DNA from: Microbacterium sp. LWS13-1.2
Lineage (GTDB): Bacteria > Actinomycetota > Actinomycetes > Actinomycetales > Microbacteriaceae
Assembly (NCBI RefSeq): GCF_040144835.1
Contig: NZ_CP151632.1
Coordinates: 2,914,001-2,978,000 of the forward strand
Direction: 5' to 3'
DNA length: 64,000 nucleotides
In this document: positions 1 to 10,386 of the stretch, one piece after another
Numbering within the stretch: position 1 is the stretch's first letter
Layout: every line of letters begins with the position of its first letter
Program-made: the position numbers and the translations under genes
The notes under the pieces: generated by a model
Seen by the model: only the letters and a program-made list of their open reading frames with translations
Told to the model about the DNA's origin: nothing
Database searches by the model: none

Positions 1-1
1 C

Positions 2-1231
2 GAACTGCCGCTCTCAGTGCGCAGCGGCGGCCACGGCATCAGCGGCCGGAGCACGAACGACGGCGGCATCGTGATCGACCTCCGGCAGCTCGATGAGATC
101 GAGGTGCTCGACTCCGCGCGGCGTCTCGTGCGGATCGGGCCCGGCGCGCGCTGGGCGCAGGTCGCCGCTGTGCTGGGGGAGCACGGCTGGGCGCTGAGCT
201 CGGGCGACTACGGCGGTGTGGGCGTCGGCGGGCTCGCCACCGCGGGCGGAATCGGCCTGCTCGCGCGCGAGCACGGTCTCACCATCGACCACCTGCGGGC
301 GGCCGAGCTGGTGCTCGCCGACGGCTCGATCGTGCGGACGGACGCCTCGACCCACCCCGAGCTGCTCTGGGCCATCCGGGGCGCCGGCGCCAACGTGGGC
401 GTCGTCACCGCCTTCGAGTTCGAGGTCGACGAGGTCGGTCAGTTGGGATACGCGCAGCTCGCGTTCCAGGTCGACGACATCGCGGCGTTCCTCGAGGGCT
501 ACGGCCGCATCGTGGAGTCGTCGCCCCGCGATCTCACGCTGTTCCTGCTGACCGGCGGCCCCCGACCGGGGCAGCCGCAGGTGGTGCAGCTGTACGGCGT
601 GGTCGACTCCGACGATCCCGACACGATCATCGCCCGCCTGCAGCCGTTCGCCGAACTCGCCCCGCTCGTGCAGCAGTCGGTGCAGCTGACGACGTACGCG
701 CAGATCATGGCGAACGCCGACCTCGGCCCGCAGCACGGGGCCGGCGAGCCGCACTCGCGCTCCGGTCTGATCGAGCACGTCACGCCGGCCTTCGCCGCGG
801 CGGCGGCACGGATGCTGGAATCCGGCGCCGTGCCGTTCTTCCAGCTGCGCGCGGTCGGCGGGGCCGTGGCCGATGTCGCCGAGGACGCGACCGCCTACGC
901 GCACCGGGCGGCGAACTTCTCGGTGGCGGCGCTCGGATCCCACCCGGACCGCCTCGACGCCCGGTGGCGCGCGCTCGCGGCGCACGTGGACGGGATGTAC
1001 CTGAGCTTCGACTCGTCCGAGCGGCCGGAGCGGATCGCCGAGGCCTTCCCGCCGGCGACGCTCGCTCGCCTCCGGGCGATCAAGGCGGCGTACGACCCGG
1101 CCTGCGTCTTCCGCGACAACTTCGCGATCGAGCCCGCCGCCGACGCCGGCGAGGCCGACGCCGTCGCCGACGCCGCGGATTCCCCCGCCGGCGCCGCGCC
1201 GTCCGACGCGGCGGAGTCCGACGCGGCCTGA
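2..1231 (+). CDS. FAD-binding oxidoreductase, berberine-bridge type, 5' end cut
   Basis: The reading frame is open from the first bases of the window, so the N-terminus is missing; an internal GTG near 17 is not a credible start because the flavin motif begins there. The first visible residues are the PCMH-fold motif VRSGGHG, whose His is the usual site of covalent flavin attachment. A glycine-rich FAD loop follows (GVGVGGLATAGGIG), and a BBE-like C-terminal segment ends in YDPACVFRDNF. The Cys that makes a second flavin bond in bicovalent members (consensus GxCxxVGVAG) is absent, so monocovalent FAD is expected. The last 35 or so residues are an Ala/Asp/Glu-rich tail not typical of the family. 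The likely role is oxidation of a sugar, alcohol or secondary metabolite; the substrate cannot be read from the sequence. Confidence 0.85.
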   Translation, partial: ELPLSVRSGGHGISGRSTNDGGIVIDLRQLDEIEVLDSARRLVRIGPGARWAQVAAVLGEHGWALSSGDYGGVGVGGLATAGGIGLLAREHGLTIDHLRAAELVLADGSIVRTDASTHPELLWAIRGAGANVGVVTAFEFEVDEVGQLGYAQLAFQVDDIAAFLEGYGRIVESSPRDLTLFLLTGGPRPGQPQVVQLYGVVDSDDPDTIIARLQPFAELAPLVQQSVQLTTYAQIMANADLGPQHGAGEPHSRSGLIEHVTPAFAAAAARMLESGAVPFFQLRAVGGAVADVAEDATAYAHRAANFSVAALGSHPDRLDARWRALAAHVDGMYLSFDSSERPERIAEAFPPATLARLRAIKAAYDPACVFRDNFAIEPAADAGEADAVADAADSPAGAAPSDAAESDAA

Positions 1232-1257
1232 GCCGCGGCATCCGTCCTGGGGTCTCG

Positions 1258-1400
1258 GGGTTTGGGGCGCACGCCGTGCGTTTGGGGCGTGCGTCGTGCG
1301 CCCCAAACGTTCGCGGTGCGCCCCAAACCCGGGAGGGAGCCCGGCCGCCGCCACGCCGCGCGCCCAAACGTTCGCGGTGCGCCCCAAACCCGGGGAGGGG
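1258..1400. repeat. Nested palindromic REP-like element (family A)
   Basis: Outer arms at 1258-1272 and 1316-1330 are a perfect 15-bp inverted repeat (GGGTTTGGGGCGCAC and its complement). A second, imperfect inverted pair built on TTTGGGGCGTGCG and GCGCCCCAAACG lies inside it, giving a hairpin within a hairpin. A further right-arm copy follows at about 1361-1400. The same nested architecture recurs at 41836-41910 inside the kynureninase gene, which marks it as a dispersed element rather than only a terminator. It fills most of the gap between the oxidase and the UvrA-like gene and may also end oxidase transcription. Confidence 0.75.
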
Positions 1401-1470
1401 ACCGGGGCCGGACACGGATCGAGCAGGATTCAGGAAGCGCGGTGTCCGCATCGCCGGGCAGACTGTGGGC

Positions 1471-3846
<2,376 letters not shown>

Positions 3847-3873
3847 CGCGGCGAGGCGCCCCCGTTAGCGCAT

Positions 3874-3907
3874 GCCGATCGATGGGTCTTTGTCCCCATC
3901 GATCGGC
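3874..3907 (+). promoter_or_regulatory. Perfect hairpin in the leader of the first Ig/FN3 gene
   Basis: A 13-bp perfect stem (GCCGATCGATGGG at 3874-3886 with its complement at 3895-3907) closes an 8-base loop. It begins 28 bases after the UvrA-like stop codon and ends about 166 bases before the next start. No T-tract follows, so an intrinsic terminator is uncertain. The same stem and nearly the same loop occur upstream of the second paralogue at 10179-10218, with sequence between hairpin and gene much less conserved, which favours a functional element (operator, RNA processing site or attenuator). Confidence 0.6.
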
Positions 3908-4073
3908 ACCGTCCGGGCGGATACGATTCCGAGTTGGCACTACCTGTCTCATCGCACGGGATGGGCCGGGTTAGGCTGAACTGATCCCCCACGTCTTCGG
4001 TGAGCGCCGGATGCCCCACGTCCGGTCTCGACGCCACGGAGAGACACGACACCCCGCAGGAGGCCGAGGCTCG
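3908..4073 (+). promoter_or_regulatory. Leader/promoter region of first Ig/FN3 gene
   Basis: The part nearest the gene, from about 4000, is almost identical to the leader of the second copy, including the motif GGGTTAGG followed by TGNACTG, a small stem CCGGA-TCCGG, and the ribosome binding site AGGAGG at 4058-4063, ten bases before the ATG. TAGGCT at about 3972 (TAGGGT in the other copy) fits a -10 hexamer, but no convincing -35 was found, so the promoter assignment is tentative. Confidence 0.4.
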
Positions 4074-7000
4074 ATGAGGTCCTCCGCATGGTTGCGCGCT
4101 CGTCCGCGTGCGCTCGCATCGGCGGGTGCGGTCACGGCCGCGGCCGTCACCCTCACGACGCTGGCCTTCGTGTACCAGGGCGTCCCGACCACCGAGGTCG
4201 ACCTCCATGACGGCGGCGTCTGGGTCACGAAGCAGTCGAGCCTCATGGTCGGCCATTTCAACCACGAGTCGCAGGTGCTCGACGGCGGTCTGCGGACGAC
4301 GAGCGATGACTACGACATCCTCCAGTCCGGCGGCACGGTCCTCCTCGTCGACAACGCCGGCTCCGCGGTCAGCGTTGTCGACCCCGGCATGGTCGCGCTC
4401 GCAGGCGCGGCGAGCGTCCCGGGCGACGCGGAAGTCGCGCTCGGTGCCTCGACCGTCGCGATCCTCGACCGCGCGTCGGGCGATCTGTGGGTGCTGCCCG
4501 CCGAAAGCGCCGGCACCTTCCAGATCGAGGGCGCCGACCCGGTCGTCAACGTCGGAAAGGGCGCGGATGTCACGGTCGGCGTCGACGGCGTGGTCCACGC
4601 GGTCTCGTCCGACAGCTCCGAACTCGTCACCGTGCGGCTTGCGGCCGACGAGACGCCGGAGGAGCCGATCCGCAGCGCGCTGCCGGGTCTCGACGACAAG
4701 GCCGAGCTGTCGGTCACCGCGGTGGGCGACAAGCCGGTCGTGCTCGACGCCGCCACCGGCACCGTCATCGTGGACGGCCGCGCGACGGTCGTCGACGGCG
4801 GACGCAACGCGGTCCTGCAGCAGCCCTCCGCGTCGGCGGACGCGGTGTCGCTCTCGACAGCGTCGACGTTCGTGCGGGTGCCGTTCGACGGCTCCGAGCC
4901 CACGACGGTGGAGGCCGGGGGCGAGGGTGCCCCCGCAGAGCCGGTCTGGCTAGACGGCTGCGGCTACGCCGCCTGGACCGGGTCGGGCCGGTTCGTGCGC
5001 GACTGCGCGGGCGACGGCGACGACCTCGCGGTCGACATCGACGGCATCGAGCCGACGTCGCTCTTGAAGTTCCGCGTCAACCGCGACGTCGTGGTGCTCA
5101 ACGACGTCGTCGGCGGCGCCACGTGGATGGCCGTCGAAGACCTGCAGCGCGTCGACAACTGGGACGAGATCACCCCTCCCGAAGGCGAGACCGAGGACGA
5201 CGAGCAGACCACCGAGGAGACCACCGAGACCGTCCTGCCGGAGCGGTCCGAGATCAACACGCCGCCCGACGCCAACGACGACGACCTCGGCGTCCGTCCG
5301 GGCCGCACCACCATCCTTCCCCTCCTGGACAACGACAGCGATCCCGATGGGGACGTGCTGACGACGCGGGTGCTCGACGGGGGTCCGTCGGTCGGCGACG
5401 TGCAGTCGATCGACAACGGCCGTGCGCTGCAGATCGCGGTGCCCGAGGACGCCTCGGGCACGACCTCTTTCAGCTATGAGGTGTCCGACGGCCGCGGCGG
5501 CACCGACACCGCGAAGGTGTCGCTCGCGGTGCACGGCTGGGACGTCAACGCGCCACCGACGCAGAAGCGCGTCACGACCGTCGCGGTCGAGGCCGGCGGA
5601 ACCATCACCTACAACGTGCTGCCCGACTGGATCGACCCCGACGGTGACGACGTGTTCCTGAGCTCGGTCGTGCCGGCGCAGGGCGATGAGGCGGACTTCA
5701 CCTCGGACGGGCGCATCACCTACCGCGCGGTGGGTGGCACGCAGGGCCGCAAGGATGTCGAGATCTCGGTCTCCGACGGCTCCGATGCGACCGCAGGCAC
5801 GGTGCGCTTCGACGTGCGGCCGGTCGGTTCGATCGATCCGGTCACGAACGCCGACTACGTCGCGGTGCGCGCGGGACAGACCGCCACGGTCTCGCCGCTG
5901 GCCAACGATGTCGGCGCGGGTCGCGAACCACTGCGACTGGCACGGGTCGATCCCGTGGCAGGGGCGGACACCGTGCCCGACTACGCGAACAAGACCTTCA
6001 CGTTTCACTCCGCCACGCCCGGCACGTACTACGTGCAGTACCTGGTCGCCGCGGGTGCCGCCGGCATCCCCGGTATCGTTCGGGTCGACGTGATCCCCGA
6101 GGGCGAGACCGACCTGCCCCCGGTCGCGGTGCGCGACGTGGCGCTCCTGCCGAGCGGCGGTGAGGTGCTGGTCAACGTGCTGACCAACGATTCCGATCCC
6201 TCCGGCGGCATCCTCGTCGTGCAGTCCGTCACGGTCGAGCCGAACTCCGGCATCGCGGTGGCCGTGCTGAACCACGAGACGCTCCGCATCAGCGACCAGG
6301 CCGCCCTCTCGGAGCAGGTGCGCATCTCGTACCGCATCTCGAACGGCTCGCAGTCGGCCGAGGGGGATGTCATCGTCATTCCGATCCCGGCTCCCGCGCA
6401 GCTGCGCCCGCCCGTCGCGAACGACGACCAGGTCGTGGTGCGCGCCGGCGATGTGGTGACGATCCCGGTGCTGGAGAACGACTACCACCCCAACGGCGAC
6501 GCCATCCACGTCGCCCCCGACCTGGTCCCGCCGCTGGTCGAGCCCGAGGACGGCGAGGTCTTCGTGTCGCAGGACACCGTGCGCTTCCGGGCGTCCGAGA
6601 AGCCGGGGACCGTCTACGCGACCTATGAAGCGGTGGACAGCACCGGCCAGAAGGACGCCGGCTACATCACGATCCAGGTGCTGCCGGTCAACGAAGAGAC
6701 GAACGCCGCCCCGCGCCCGCACGACCTCACGGCGCGCGTGCTGGGTGGCAGTCGTGTCCGTGTCGCGGTGCCGCTGGACGGCATCGACGCGGACGGCGAC
6801 TCGGTCGAGCTGGTCGGCCTCGCGTCGTCGCCCGGCAAGGGTCGCGTCGTGGAGACGGGCCCGGACTACCTCGTCTACGAGGCGTTCGATGACACCGCCG
6901 GCGTGGACACCTTCACGTACCGCGTGCGGGACCGTCTGGGCGCCGAGGCCACGGCGAGCATCCGGGTCGGGATCGCGCCGCCCGAGGGCGTCAACCAGGC

Positions 7001-10000
7001 ACCGTATGCCGTCAAGGACTCCGTGCTGATGCGGCCCGGCCGCTCGGTGGCCGTGCCGGTGCTCGCGAACGACTCCGACCCCGACGGGGACAGATTCGGG
7101 ATCGTCGAGGACGGCATCATCCTGCCCAGCGGGACGGGTGTGAAGGCCAAGGTCGAAGGCAACCGCGTCGTCGTGACCTCTCCGTCGGAGCCGATCGAGA
7201 CGTCGCTGCAGTACACGATCCGCGATGCGCGCGGTGCGGAGGCGAAGGCCGTGCTGCAGATCACGGTGGCCGAGGACGTGCCGCTGCAGAAGCCGATCGC
7301 CCGCGACGACTACGTGCGCGCCGCCGACGTGGAAGACGGCGTCGTCGATCTCGAGGTGCTCGCCAACGACGAGGACCCCGACGGCACGGTCGACGACCTC
7401 GAGCTGGAGGTCGCCGACGCGGACTCGCGTGTGCTTTCGGACGGCACCGTGCGCATCACGCTCGGCGACGCCGACCGCCTCGTCACGTACACGATCACCG
7501 ACCGCGACGGGAACTCGGCATCCGCCTTCATCCACATTCCCGCGCTCTCGTCGCTGCCGCCGACGCTGGTGTCTGCCGAGCCGATCGAGGTCAAGAGCGG
7601 CGAGACCGTGGAGCTGCCGCTCTCGGAGCACGTCCGCTCTGCCGACGGGGGCAAGGTCGTCATCACCGAGGCGGCCAAGGTCACGGCGGCGCACGCCGAC
7701 GGTTCGTCGCTGATCAAGGACCAGACCACCCTGGTCTACACGTCTGCCGGCGGGTACTTCGGGCCCGACGCGATCACGTTCGAGGTCACCGACGGCACCG
7801 GCCCCGACGATCCCGAAGGACGCAAGGCCACTCTGACCCTGCCGATCACCGTGCTGCCGCCCGAGAACCAGCAGCCGGTCTTCGTCAACGGGCAGATGGA
7901 TGTCGCACCCGGCGAGGACGCCACAACGCTCGACCTGGGCGGTCTCACCACGGACCCCGACCCCGAGGATGCCGAGCGCCTCGAGTACGAGATCGTCGGC
8001 GGATCGCCCGACGGCATGACCGCGTCGATCGAGGGCGACGAGCTGCGCGTGAGCGCGGCGGCCGAGACCAAGAAGGGCACCGCGGCCACCATCCGCGTGC
8101 GCATCGACGACGGCACCACCGAGCCGATCGAGGGCGTGGTCAACGTCCGCGTCATCGCCTCGACCCGCGAGCTGCCGACAGCGAACGACGACATCGTCCC
8201 CGAGGCGCATCAGGGCAAGACCGTCACGGTGCCCGTGCTGAGCAACGATGTGAGCCCGTTCCCCGACAAGCCGCTGAAGGTCACGACGGCCATCCTCGAG
8301 ACCGGTCAGGGCGACGTCGACGTCGCCGGCGACGAGGTGCGGGTCACGCCGGACGCGAAGTTCTTCGGCACGATGGTGGTGCGCTATCGGGTGCAGGACG
8401 CGACCGGTGACCCCGACCGCGAGGTCGAGGGCCGCATCCGGCTGACGGTGCAGGGCAAGCCCGACGCACCGGGCACGCCGACCGTCTCGAGCGTGCAGGA
8501 CCGCACGGTGGTGCTGTCGTGGACGCCGCCGGCGAACAACGGCGCCGAGATAGAGCGCTACCTCGTCTCGTCGACCGCGGGCAACTACGAGAAGGAGTGC
8601 CTCGCGACGACCTGCACGCTCGACGGCCTGACGAACAACGTCGAGTACAACTTCACGGTCGTGGCCGAGAACCGCGTCGGCCCGTCCGACGCGTCGGCGC
8701 CGTCCGAGACCGCGCGTCCCGATGCGCGGCCCGACACTCCCGCAGCGCCCACGCTGACCTTCGGCGACAAGAGTCTCGCGGTCTCGTGGGTCACCCCGAC
8801 CACGCCCGGTTCGCCGGTGCAGAACTACACGCTGGAGATCTCGCCGGCGCCGCCGTCGGGCATCGGTCAGAAGACCGACGTCACCGGCAACTCGCTCACG
8901 TGGGACGGGCTGCAGAACGGCGTCGCCTACCAGGTGCGGGTGCAGGCGCACAACCTGGCCCCCGAGCCCTCGAGCTGGAGCCCGTGGTCCGTGACGGAGA
9001 TCCCCGCAAAGGCGCCCGAGGCGCCTGCGGCTCCGTCGGTGAACCGCCTCGACCCGGTGGGCGACCAGGCGCAGCTCGAAGTGGTGTGGGGCGCCCCGGT
9101 CGACAACGGCGACGCGATCTCGGGCTACGAGCTGCAGGTGATGCAGGGCTCGTCCGTCGTGCGTACGGTCACCGGCATCCCCGGCTCTCAGCTGCGGCAG
9201 GCGCTGAACGTGACGACGTCGACGAGCGACTACACGTTCCGTGTGCGCGCCTCGAACAAGGCGGGCTGGAGTGCGTGGGGCGCGGCCTCTGCACCGCGCC
9301 GCGCGTTCGGCGTGCCCGGCGTGCCGACGGGCGTATCGCTGTCGACTCCCAGCGGCAACAGCGCGGTCGTGGTCGCCTACGGCAACGCCCCGGGCAATGG
9401 CGCGAGTGCCGCGGAATTGGCGTACGAGTACTCGCTGAACGGCGGCAACTGGGCGGCGATGCCGGGGAACAAGACGATCGCCGGCCTGTCGAACGGGACC
9501 ACCTACACGATCCGCGTGCGCGCCTTCACTTCGATGGACGGCGTGCGCTACACCGGCGAGCCGTCGGCGGCGTCGAACGGGGCCATCCCGTACGGTCCGG
9601 TGAGGACTCCGGCGGCGTCCGCCAGCCGAAGCGGCACGAGCATCACCTTCGGCTGGAGCCTGCCCGCCACGAACGGGCGAGCGATCGATCGACTCGAGAC
9701 GAGCATCGACGGTGGGAACTGGGTCAACCGCGGGGCGCAGAACGGCAGCCAGACGATCAACTACGGGTACAGCGAGACCCACACGATCCGGGTGCGCGCC
9801 ATCGACGTCGAGGGCCAGGTGTCGGCGATCGACAGCGCGTCGGCGACCACGGTCGCGCCGCCGCAGCCGCGTGCCTGGACCAGCCGTGGCTCCAGCGCCG
9901 CGGGAATGCCCGGCTGCGATTCGGCATCCTGTTCCTACTTCGTCTTCAACGTCGAGAACTGGGTGCCCGGTACCTACACCTTGAGCTGCAACGACTCCGA

Positions 10001-10142
10001 GGGCAGATGGAGCAGCAACTCCTACCAGGTGGGAGCGAACGACAGCGTGCGACTGAGCTGCTACTCGGGTTATTCCGGCGCGAAGTGGGTGAGCTACAGC
10101 GGACCGGGCGGATCCGGCAACGCCGAATCCACGGCCTGGTAG
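4074..10142 (+). CDS. Giant Ig-like/FN3 repeat surface protein, copy 1
   Basis: This 2022-residue protein starts with basic residues and one hydrophobic segment (about 13-33) that serves as signal anchor. Residues about 40-365 form a repetitive beta-rich domain resembling a propeller. A Glu/Thr-rich linker follows, then about eleven Ig/cadherin-like repeats of about 95 residues (394-1461), many opening with ANDD and carrying NDSDPDGD calcium-loop-like motifs. Five FN3 domains (about 1462-1930) and a tail with four Cys complete it. The ATG at 4074 is chosen over an upstream in-frame start because AGGAGG lies ten bases before it and copy 2 starts at the same point. It is probably a surface-exposed structural or adhesive protein; no catalytic motif was seen. 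Only the diverged copy 2 sits directly against the signalling operon. Confidence 0.85.
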   Translation: MRSSAWLRARPRALASAGAVTAAAVTLTTLAFVYQGVPTTEVDLHDGGVWVTKQSSLMVGHFNHESQVLDGGLRTTSDDYDILQSGGTVLLVDNAGSAVSVVDPGMVALAGAASVPGDAEVALGASTVAILDRASGDLWVLPAESAGTFQIEGADPVVNVGKGADVTVGVDGVVHAVSSDSSELVTVRLAADETPEEPIRSALPGLDDKAELSVTAVGDKPVVLDAATGTVIVDGRATVVDGGRNAVLQQPSASADAVSLSTASTFVRVPFDGSEPTTVEAGGEGAPAEPVWLDGCGYAAWTGSGRFVRDCAGDGDDLAVDIDGIEPTSLLKFRVNRDVVVLNDVVGGATWMAVEDLQRVDNWDEITPPEGETEDDEQTTEETTETVLPERSEINTPPDANDDDLGVRPGRTTILPLLDNDSDPDGDVLTTRVLDGGPSVGDVQSIDNGRALQIAVPEDASGTTSFSYEVSDGRGGTDTAKVSLAVHGWDVNAPPTQKRVTTVAVEAGGTITYNVLPDWIDPDGDDVFLSSVVPAQGDEADFTSDGRITYRAVGGTQGRKDVEISVSDGSDATAGTVRFDVRPVGSIDPVTNADYVAVRAGQTATVSPLANDVGAGREPLRLARVDPVAGADTVPDYANKTFTFHSATPGTYYVQYLVAAGAAGIPGIVRVDVIPEGETDLPPVAVRDVALLPSGGEVLVNVLTNDSDPSGGILVVQSVTVEPNSGIAVAVLNHETLRISDQAALSEQVRISYRISNGSQSAEGDVIVIPIPAPAQLRPPVANDDQVVVRAGDVVTIPVLENDYHPNGDAIHVAPDLVPPLVEPEDGEVFVSQDTVRFRASEKPGTVYATYEAVDSTGQKDAGYITIQVLPVNEETNAAPRPHDLTARVLGGSRVRVAVPLDGIDADGDSVELVGLASSPGKGRVVETGPDYLVYEAFDDTAGVDTFTYRVRDRLGAEATASIRVGIAPPEGVNQAPYAVKDSVLMRPGRSVAVPVLANDSDPDGDRFGIVEDGIILPSGTGVKAKVEGNRVVVTSPSEPIETSLQYTIRDARGAEAKAVLQITVAEDVPLQKPIARDDYVRAADVEDGVVDLEVLANDEDPDGTVDDLELEVADADSRVLSDGTVRITLGDADRLVTYTITDRDGNSASAFIHIPALSSLPPTLVSAEPIEVKSGETVELPLSEHVRSADGGKVVITEAAKVTAAHADGSSLIKDQTTLVYTSAGGYFGPDAITFEVTDGTGPDDPEGRKATLTLPITVLPPENQQPVFVNGQMDVAPGEDATTLDLGGLTTDPDPEDAERLEYEIVGGSPDGMTASIEGDELRVSAAAETKKGTAATIRVRIDDGTTEPIEGVVNVRVIASTRELPTANDDIVPEAHQGKTVTVPVLSNDVSPFPDKPLKVTTAILETGQGDVDVAGDEVRVTPDAKFFGTMVVRYRVQDATGDPDREVEGRIRLTVQGKPDAPGTPTVSSVQDRTVVLSWTPPANNGAEIERYLVSSTAGNYEKECLATTCTLDGLTNNVEYNFTVVAENRVGPSDASAPSETARPDARPDTPAAPTLTFGDKSLAVSWVTPTTPGSPVQNYTLEISPAPPSGIGQKTDVTGNSLTWDGLQNGVAYQVRVQAHNLAPEPSSWSPWSVTEIPAKAPEAPAAPSVNRLDPVGDQAQLEVVWGAPVDNGDAISGYELQVMQGSSVVRTVTGIPGSQLRQALNVTTSTSDYTFRVRASNKAGWSAWGAASAPRRAFGVPGVPTGVSLSTPSGNSAVVVAYGNAPGNGASAAELAYEYSLNGGNWAAMPGNKTIAGLSNGTTYTIRVRAFTSMDGVRYTGEPSAASNGAIPYGPVRTPAASASRSGTSITFGWSLPATNGRAIDRLETSIDGGNWVNRGAQNGSQTINYGYSETHTIRVRAIDVEGQVSAIDSASATTVAPPQPRAWTSRGSSAAGMPGCDSASCSYFVFNVENWVPGTYTLSCNDSEGRWSSNSYQVGANDSVRLSCYSGYSGAKWVSYSGPGGSGNAESTAW

Positions 10143-10178
10143 CGGCCGGCGCGCGCACGATGCGGTCGGGAATCCCGG

Positions 10179-10218
10179 AGAGCCGATCGATGGGTGTTTG
10201 TCCCCATCGATCGGCTCT
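10179..10218 (+). promoter_or_regulatory. Perfect hairpin in the leader of the second Ig/FN3 gene
   Basis: A 16-bp perfect stem (10179-10194 with 10203-10218) closes an 8-base loop, TGTTTGTC, one base different from copy 1. The core GCCGATCGATGGG is identical to that at 3874. It could end transcription of copy 1, from which it is 36 bases away, as well as regulate copy 2. Because the equivalent upstream of copy 1 follows an unrelated gene, a role tied to the downstream gene is more likely. Confidence 0.6.
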
Positions 10219-10386
10219 GATCAGGCGGATTATCATCGTGGCAGTTGACACTTCCCGTCCAATCGCGTTCCGTGAGTCGGGTTAGGGTGGACTGTTCCCT
10301 GATGTCTTCGGTGAGCGCCGGATGCCCCACGTCCGGTCTCGACGCCACGTGGAGACGCCCGACACCCCGCAGGAGGCCGAGGCTCG
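10219..10386 (+). promoter_or_regulatory. Leader/promoter region of second Ig/FN3 gene and operon
   Basis: The region from about 10308 to the start codon matches the copy 1 leader nearly base for base, while 10219-10290 differs. It contains GGGTTAGGGTGGACTG near 10278 and an AGGAGG ribosome binding site at 10371-10376, ten bases before the ATG. A TTGACA hexamer at about 10246 corresponds to TTGGCA in copy 1, but no well-spaced -10 partner is clear. This is the only sizeable non-coding gap before the MoxR operon and so is the likely main promoter region. Confidence 0.4.

Noticed and set aside
3874..4073. c-di-AMP (ydaO-type) riboswitch upstream of a surface protein gene
   Set aside because: Only one simple stem plus a weak second stem are visible; the conserved multi-helix core motifs of that riboswitch were not found.
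4950..9782. Very long antisense open frame (1610 codons) opposite the first Ig/FN3 gene
   Set aside because: It is Arg/His/Gly-rich with no domain, mirrors a strongly supported gene, and similar shadows occur opposite the second copy and the UvrA-like gene. High GC produces them.
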